Source: Ligula intestinalis
Lineage: Eukaryota > Platyhelminthes > Cestoda > Diphyllobothriidea > Diphyllobothriidae
Assembly: GCA_036362985.1 (NCBI GenBank)
Contig: JAYGXS010000008.1
Location: 13,972,447 to 14,036,446, forward strand
Direction: 5' to 3'
DNA: 64,000 nt
Shown: piece by piece, positions 57,425 through 64,000 of the stretch
How the letters are laid out: each line of letters starts with the position of its first letter
Numbering within the stretch: position 1 is the stretch's first letter
Notes under the pieces: model-generated
Seen by the model: the letters and a program-made list of their open reading frames with translations, nothing else
The model's database searches: none
What the model was told of the DNA's origin: nothing
Program-made: the position numbers and the translations under genes

Positions 57425-57800
57425 TCCACATATTCGGCGCTTAGACTCAGGTTTGGCTAAACCAATCAGCCAATTGGAGAGCGCACAGGATAATGCACTT
57501 TCCAACGCTAGTACCAGTAAGTCAGGTGGCCGAGCCATTATCGCGCCAACCTCCAACCCCCGGTGATTAAAGTTCAGGAGATAACCACCCGCATACCGGC
57601 CAGCAAGCAATTAGCACACACCAGAGGACAATCAGTCTCGATGGGTCAGGACAGAGTCATTGACTGTCATAGGTTTGCAGTAGCATAGCGACTGCATCCT
57701 ATAAATATGGCAGCTCCTCTGTATGCACAACCCATACCTGATACCGTCTCGGAACATGGGTTCGAGCTGATACCCGAAACGTTACTTCACAACAGTTCTT
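57425..57800 (+). repeat. PLE pseudo-LTR, solo, plus orientation
   Basis: Blocks CCGAGCCATTATCGCGCC, AGCAAGCAATTAGCACAC, GTAGCATAGCGACTGCATCC and CTATAAATATGGCAGCTCC occur in the same order as in 45530-45905 (reverse) and 46200-46500. Near the end, GGGT-TCGAGCTGAT-ACCC-GAAACGTT (57757-57782) is the stem II/GAAAC part of the hammerhead-like motif; the CUGAUGA part is lost. No PLE coding sequence is adjacent. Confidence 0.6.
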
Positions 57801-58704
57801 CTTCCAGCCCTGGTATCTACATCTTCTCGTAAACCTAACCTGTGGCAGTAAATTGTAATGGTAATAGAAGTTGCTGTAGTAATTTTCTTGCTCAGGGGAA
57901 TAATTGCTAGTCCCAGTGATCGTGTCCATTTCATATTTTACAGCTCAGCTTGGGAGACGTGAACAGTACGGTCGGTGCCTCATGCACAATTTCGAAATTT
58001 GGGGAAGATTGATAATCACTCGCAAATTGGCATTAAGTAGGGCTGTAATGCTGGTTATCGTGCAGCCTAAACTTACGTCATTTCAGTCAGGTGAAGGTGG
58101 CGACATTTTGACGAGCTTCTTTCTTAGCGCTTACAAAGATTCATTCTGAAAAAAAATATTGACTTATATTCAAATATATTTTGCAGAAAACATTCACTTA
58201 GTTATTCTTTCTCGCACTCGCCTGGTAGAAAATTTAGCCTTCTTCAAATTTTTAATACTTAAAGGTATATTTCGGGTTTGCAGAAAAGTCTAATTATGAT
58301 ATGTTTTACGACTGTTAAATTTTCACGCATAATATTGTATGCGTCTACCTGTCTAGCAAGTATTTAAACGGTCGATGATAAAAAAACCCTGGTGGCAGGT
58401 CATTTTCAACTAAGAGAAATTAATTCGTCCTCAATTAAGTTTGACAGTACCTTATTCCAACCAATGTCGATCAATTTTGTGTGCACTGCGGAATTCTTCG
58501 AGGATGTCTCTTATCCCCTCACTTCTCCGCCTTCCCGGCTGATGACCTATAATCGCCATATGAATTTTTGTATGTATCAGTATCAGTATATTGAGGGTAT
58601 GTAGGAAAAATTCCTTTGAGTGCCCTATTTGTACATATGTGCAGTGGTAGCAAAAAATTTGTTGCTTAGACTGTTGGCGAGGCCAGTTGTCCTGTGTCAT
58701 AGGA
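57801..58704. other. Putative intron, nothing recognised
   Basis: AT-rich sequence between the pseudo-LTR and the LINE 3' end. No exon-like segment with supporting splice sites was found. Confidence 0.4.
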
Positions 58705-61700
58705 TGAAAATAGGAGCAGACAGTGAAAAAATTCCTCAGGGATTTTTAGGAGAAAAACTGTCGCCCTTGTGGGGGTAATGGGTGGGATTTAGGAGAAAAA
58801 AGGGGGTTCCCACTGGGGAGGGGGGGCATTGCAAAGGTTCCCAGGATCATCACCGTGTGGAAGCCACGTCCTGATTCTTCCTTGCTGATTGCAGAGTCCG
58901 CGAACGGAACTGGAAAAACAGAGGCATCCGTTCAGATCGTCGACAGTCCGCTTTGGGTCGAACCAAAGGTGAATGTTTAGGCCGTCAGGTCTGGCTGATA
59001 AGATCGCCAGCGGGTAATCATGGTACGCAGATAGCCAAGTAGGGTAGACCGCGGAGACCTTCGCATGAGGCTATGCGTGGGAGGGCGTTATAAATAGCAA
59101 ACGTGAATGGATATAAAAACTAATATTACTTAAAGTTGGAAGGAGTATTATTATTATTGCAAATTGTCTGCTACGATCCATCGTGCACTGCTATATCGAT
59201 CCAGTTTTCGCTTAAAACCCTCTAGCGATTCCGACATAACGACGTCCTTAGGAAGCGCATTCCACGCTCCGACCACCCTTTTTGAAAAGAAGTGTTTTCG
59301 AGTGTCCAGTCTGGCCCATTTCACCTTTAATTTGAGAAGATGACCCCTCAGATTCGTGGTCGTTGCTAATTCGAAAAAATCCCCTGATATAAGACAGCAG
59401 TCTTGAAGACGTAATACGCAGAATGCTAGTATCAGGTCCCCCCGAAGCTGCCTGTAGCGCAAAGGGAAGAGGTTGAGATTCGACAGCCGTGTTTCATAAG
59501 GCTGCGAGCCCTGCCCCATAACAAGTTTGGTTGCGCGCCGTTGTACCTTTTCCAGGATGTTGATGTCTTTCCTGGCCCAGGGTCTCCAAGCTTGGATAGC
59601 GGATTCTAGGTGCGGTCGTACGAAGGTTCCGAAGACTTTTGTGAAGCACTCTTCATTGAAGGTAGAAAAAGCTCGTTTGACGAGGTATAGGATCGACATC
59701 GCGGACTTGGCTACCTTTGTGTAATGCAGGGAGGGTTTAAGCGAGGGCGTGATCCAGACTCCCAAGTCTTTCTGGGCGTTCACTTCCTTCAATGGTATGT
59801 CATTCAGTCGGTAAGCCATGCCGTTTGAAGAACCGGATTTGCCAACTCGAATGGTGGTGCACTTGCTCTCATTGAATGGTAAGAGCCAGTCCGCCGACCA
59901 TTTTGAAGTCTATTTAAATTTTCCTGTAAGTGCACTTCGTCAGCCGCAGTTCGAATTACGCTCCAAAGTTTTATATCGTCGGCGAACATGGCGATACCGC
60001 AATCCAATTCGCGGACACAGTCGTTGGTGTAGATAACAAACAAGCTAGGGCCGAGAACGGAGCCTTGGGGAACCCCACTCTCAACCTCGACCTTGGCTGA
60101 CTGTTTGTCGCTGATGTGGACAGTTAGCGAGCGACCGATTAGGAAGCTTTTTATCCACGTAAGGAACCTACCCCTTACTCCTATGCGGCTGACTTTATAA
60201 AGGAGGCGGTGGTGCGGCACGCTATCGAAAGCCTTTTTGAAGTCAATATAGACAGCATGCACTGAGTTTCCACTATCGACTGCCTCAGTCCACCGTTCTA
60301 AACGGTAGAGCAAGTTTGTAACGCAGGTCCTACCTCTACGAAAACCATGCTGAGCATCCGATAGCAGATGGTTTTGTTCCAGGAACTGCATAAGTTGTTG
60401 CTTGATAATTTTTTCCATGATTTTGCAACAGATTGCAGTAAGGCTGACTGGTCGGTAGTTATTCGCTGATACCCGGCTTCCCCCTTGTATAGCGGTGTAA
60501 TCCTCGCGGATTTCCAATCTACTGGTAGGCATCCGGTATCGAAGGAGGTTTGGAAGAGCATAGAGAGTGGTTTGGCCAACTCATTGGCGAGCTCCTTCAA
60601 AATCTTGGCTGGTACGTCGTCGGGATCTGGTAACTTAGATTCTTTTAAGCTTAAGAGTTCCTTAAGAACAACAGCCTCGGGGAATTGGACAGTCTCAACT
60701 ATTGTATCCGCTTCGGTGTCGTCGGTGGGGTGATCGTATGCCATTTCCTTTGTGAAGACTGATCGGAAAAATTTCGAAAGATGATCAGCCTTTGCTTCAT
60801 CATCTATCAAGTCTCTTCCCTCAGCAGTCCTTAGCAGGGGTATCAGATCCTTGTTTTTGGTACTCTGCCTGAGATAACTGTAAAACAGTTTGGGGTTCAC
60901 TGTGGCCCGGTTTAGCAAGTCTGCTTCGAAAGCCCGTCTTGTTTTGAGAATAAGACCCTTGAACCGGTTTCTCTGAGTTTTGTAGGCACTGACAGATGCA
61001 GGAGTCCTGTCTGCTAGCATTTTTTCCACAGCTTCCGCTTTTTGTTCACTTCTATTTTTAAGGCCTGCGTAAGCCATCGCGGTCTAGTGTTCATCTTTTT
61101 TCGCGAAATTGGACAGTGGTTGTCGATGAGTCTGTGCAGTGTGTTCCGGAACGCTTCCCAGTCCGCAGTTATGTTTCCAGAAAATAGAGGTTCCCAATCG
61201 GCGCGCGTGAGTTCGGTCTTCATTCGATCGAAATCGCCTCGCCAAATATTTCGTCTGGCAGTTGAGGGTCTCTCCGGTATTGAGAATAACGAGTACTCCC
61301 ATAGCAGTACAACATGGTCGCTTTTACCTAGTGGTGGGAGACATGACACTTCGTCGATGCTGTCCTGCGATTTCGTGAGAACGAGATCCAGACAGTTGGA
61401 CTGTTGGCCATCGCGCATCCTTGTCGGAAAAGTGACGTGTTGCGTGAGAAATAACTTCAAAGTCATGCTCAGAAGGCAGCTGTCGAAGGTTAGATCGGAG
61501 CTATGTGCGCAGGCCGCACCCCAGTCGATGTGAGGCGCTTTAAAGTCCCCCACAATCAGGATGTCCAATCGTGCAGTGATTTTTTCCAGCTCCTCTAGCA
61601 AGGAGGCATCCACTACGGGCTCTCTTCTCGGTGGTCGGTAGAGTGTCAGTACATCGAGGTTGGGTGCACCTGGTACTTTAATGGACAGCCAGATGGCCTC

Positions 61701-62615
61701 GGAAGTACACGCCAGTTTATCCGTTTTGTCTAAAACTGTGAGTCCATTTTTCACGTATGTTGCTACGCCACCGCCTTGACGACCTTCTCTGTCTTTTCTG
61801 AACAGTTAATAGCCAGGCATGGAAACCTCGCCGTCGGCTACCTGTTCAGACAGCCAAGTTTCCGTTATTGAAACTATATCTGGTGATAATTCAAAGGCAT
61901 GAATCTTCAGCTCACCAAGCTTTGAAAGCATACTCTGTGCATTTGTGTACATGAAAGTTAACTTTCTGTTTGCTCGAGAATTGGTTACAGTCAGGCTCTC
62001 CCCGCCCCTTTCCGGGTCGACTGTGCGGTCATCCGGGGAGAACCTTTCCTGGGGGAGAACAGTGGACGCTGGATCACTTGGTTGTTGTAAATAACCAAAT
62101 GTTTTTCCCCTTCGTTCTGCCTCTGTATGTTTTTCGATTGGGCTCAATCCTCCTTCTACTGAGCCGACTGTGTGGTTATCCGGAACGGACCTATCCAAGG
62201 TGAGAAAAATGGACGTTGAATCACTTGGTTGTTGTAAATAACCAAGTTTTGTTCGCCCTTGCTGGCCCGCTCCCTCTTTTCGGAAACAAGTTGACGACGT
62301 TTGTTCGGTTCTGCAGCTGAGAACTCCTGTTGAAAAAAAACTCCCGGGTCAGAGTCTTTTATTTTAAAACGCCTAGATAGAATGAGTTTGGCGTCTTGGC
62401 TTCTTGTCATGACCACTTTCAGAGGTCTGGGACGTGCCGTTCCAGTTGGGCTCTCAGGCCGTTTGCCAAGGCGGAAGGCCTTTTCGCACTCTAATGGTAC
62501 ATTGGGTCCCAGCATTTTGTTCATGAGTGCATGGAAGAGCTGGACATCTGCGGAATGCCGGTCCATGGGAGTGGCTGCGGTTGATTCCGTTAATCCCTGT
62601 ATTATGATGCTGTAG
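58705..62615 (-). mobile_element. CR1-like non-LTR retrotransposon, near full length
   Basis: Read down the minus strand. ORF1-like: 62615-62250 (LMNKMLGPNVPLECEKAFRL, KVVMTRSQDAKLILSRRFK). AP-type endonuclease: about 61985-61080 (FMYTNAQSMLSKLGELK, SITETWLSE, IVGDFKAPHIDW, GKSDHVVLLW), where GDFN has become GDFK. Reverse transcriptase: about 60890-59850, with YIDFKKAFDSVPHHRLL (motif A), GVPQGSVLGPSLFVIYTND (B) and MFADDIKLW (C). C-terminus: to 59154 (RATKLVMGQGSQPYETRLSN). Defects are an in-frame TAA (61806-61808) and frameshifts at about 60485 and 59900. The 3' UTR runs to about 58705 and has an ATTATTATTATT stretch near 59147. Copies move by target-primed reverse transcription; this one looks recently dead. 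Confidence 0.88.
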
Positions 62616-63450
62616 ACTATGCTGAAGAATTCACTGTTGTTCGTCCTCTCAAAAGTCAGACCTATCTCCAGGTTCTGAAAGACGACCTGGAGCACGCCTC
62701 AGAATGGTTGTTAGCAAATGGTCTTCTATTGAATAACCAGAAGTCTGTCCAGTTCATTTTCCGATGGCAACCATCTCGCAGTCCTGAACCCTTTGATATC
62801 CTGGGATATCCTCTTTTCGGTGCCCTGGTGTTAGTCTGACATCTAATGTTTCATGTTCTCTTCATACCGAAACCCTTTTCAGTAAAAATTGTAAACTTTT
62901 ACATTATATCCGCCATTTGCGGTCACACTACACACTTCAACCCCTAATCTGACAATTTCTAGATGCCTGCATTCACCTCCTCATTCTCTCCTGCCATCGG
63001 ATTATTTTTCTCGCCTTGCTTAAAAAAGATGTGTTGATTTTAAACGTGATCTCCGAACGCTCTCTTCAGCTGCCGGCGTTCCGTATGCCTTCTTAGCTAG
63101 TATTCCAATGCAGTGACTCTTTACAACGGTTTATTAAGTTGCTGTTCCCATTCATGATGAGGTGGCCCATCCTCTTCACTCTGAATTAATGACTGCCAAG
63201 TCTTCCCGTACTATGCACCGAGCATTCCAACATATGTCCTGCCGTACATCGGCATGTCTGCACTCTGTAGCATGCTGCCAGGGATAAAGAAACGGAAAGC
63301 CAGAAGCTGAGATTAGAACTGTTTCCAAGATCAATGTAGACTTTATGCAAACCTCTAGATTTTGAGCATTTCGTTAATTTACCCCCTGTTCAGTGAATGC
63401 AGTCATTTTGTTCCGAACATTTTAATTGCCGACTTCAAAATAAAGCGTAT
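62612..63450 (+). pseudogene. Non-LTR retrotransposon RT tail, second LINE family
   Basis: VDYAEEFTVVRPLKSQTYLQ (YADD decayed to YAEE) is followed by VLKDDLEHASEWLLANGLLL, NNQKSVQFIF and, after several frame changes, HPLHSELMTAKSSRTMHRAF and CRTSACLHSV. It is the same family as 19085-19450. The fragment starts abruptly inside the RT, exactly where the minus-strand LINE's 5' end lies (about 62612), so that end is an insertion or recombination junction. Confidence 0.75.
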
Positions 63451-64000
63451 TCCTCTCTCGCTCTGCTTTTTATAGATAAGTGCTTTTCGGAGAGTCTGTC
63501 AAAACCTTTTGAGGGACTGTGTGGACTTGAAGTTCCTTCGCAAAGGTTCGGACCTGCAGTACTTACCCTAATCGGCCGAAAGTCTCCCACCAAATTGGAC
63601 CCTCACGCAACCCACTAAACAGCGCACTACAGGGTGCGACCCACCCTATTCCTCCTGTCTGCTACAATTCCATTAATCGTCCAACTTCAGCAGAGCGATC
63701 TACGTCACGATATCAGTGTTGATTTGAGCATGCGGTTGCATTTCGACATCTTTGGGTCGATTAGTCAACAGCCTACTATTCCGTTTTTTATCGCTATTTT
63801 TCTGCCCAATCCTTTTCCAGGGAAATTGTTTTTTCGACTTCTGACTAACAGGTCTCTGATAAATCCTGTCTCCAAATGCAACGAAGCACTTTTAAATGAG
63901 ACCTTTTCTTCGAACTTTGTATTTGATCAAAAATGAGCGTCGATTAGAAGCATGTCATTTCTGCCATTTTTGTTCCTTGTACTAACGCTGAATCACACAT
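63451..64000. other. No gene recognised
   Basis: This is probably the 3' flank of the LINE fragment. A 100-codon open frame (63634-63936, +) is unrecognised and not accepted as a gene. Confidence 0.35.

Noticed and set aside
1..64000. Bacterial-style operons, Shine-Dalgarno sites or terminators
   Set aside because: Spliced PSAT1 with long introns and the retroelement content show nuclear eukaryotic DNA; such features are not expected and none was seen.

Overview
The window looks like a gene-poor, repeat-dense stretch of an animal nuclear genome. Most probably it is a flatworm, with a diphyllobothriidean-type tapeworm as best guess and another cestode or trematode possible. The grounds are spliced genes with kilobase introns, no operons, a lineage-specific 7TM receptor, and many decayed non-LTR, Penelope-like (PLE) and tRNA-SINE copies. 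The species assignment is inference, not proof.

Three host genes can be supported. (1) An apparently intronless rhodopsin-like receptor lies at 5240-6298 (+). (2) A phosphoserine aminotransferase gene (PSAT1, serine biosynthesis) runs on the minus strand from 44911 down to 20362. Six exons were resolved with canonical splice sites; one internal exon of about 45-55 codons, expected between 20639 and 30420, was not found. (3) A first coding exon of a type II membrane protein sits at 56665-57120 (+); its remaining exons must lie downstream, probably beyond the window.

Almost everything else is mobile-element debris. 0-4.5 kb: Gypsy gag/protease remnant, a PLE (-) with inverted terminal repeats, a tRNA-SINE and a palindromic MITE-like element. 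6.5-16.5 kb: SINEs, palindromes, and two decayed PLEs (+ at 9.7-12.6 kb, - at 15.6-16.5 kb). 16.9-19.5 kb: an RTE-like LINE broken by about 1 kb of foreign sequence, then a piece of a second LINE. 20-45 kb: the PSAT1 introns, packed with SINEs, PLE 3' ends, fold-back repeats and simple repeats. 45-49 kb: PLE pseudo-LTRs in inverted orientation and a 1.3 kb imperfect palindrome. 51.5-52.3 and 58.7-62.6 kb: a truncated and a near full-length CR1-like LINE (-), the latter with one in-frame stop and two frameshifts. 62.6-63.4 kb: a decayed LINE in plus orientation.

The most interesting signal is a set of hammerhead-ribozyme-like cores in two contexts. One is a CUGANGA - stem - GAAAC - GUC form at the edges of PLE pseudo-LTRs, usually in mirror-image pairs. 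The other is a CUGAUGA - stem - GAAA form just 3' of the tRNA-like head of an abundant SINE. The parts of this (hammerheads in PLEs and in tRNA-headed schistosome repeats) are known in principle. The palindromic layout and density here deserve testing. No CRISPR, rRNA or convincing functional tRNA was seen.
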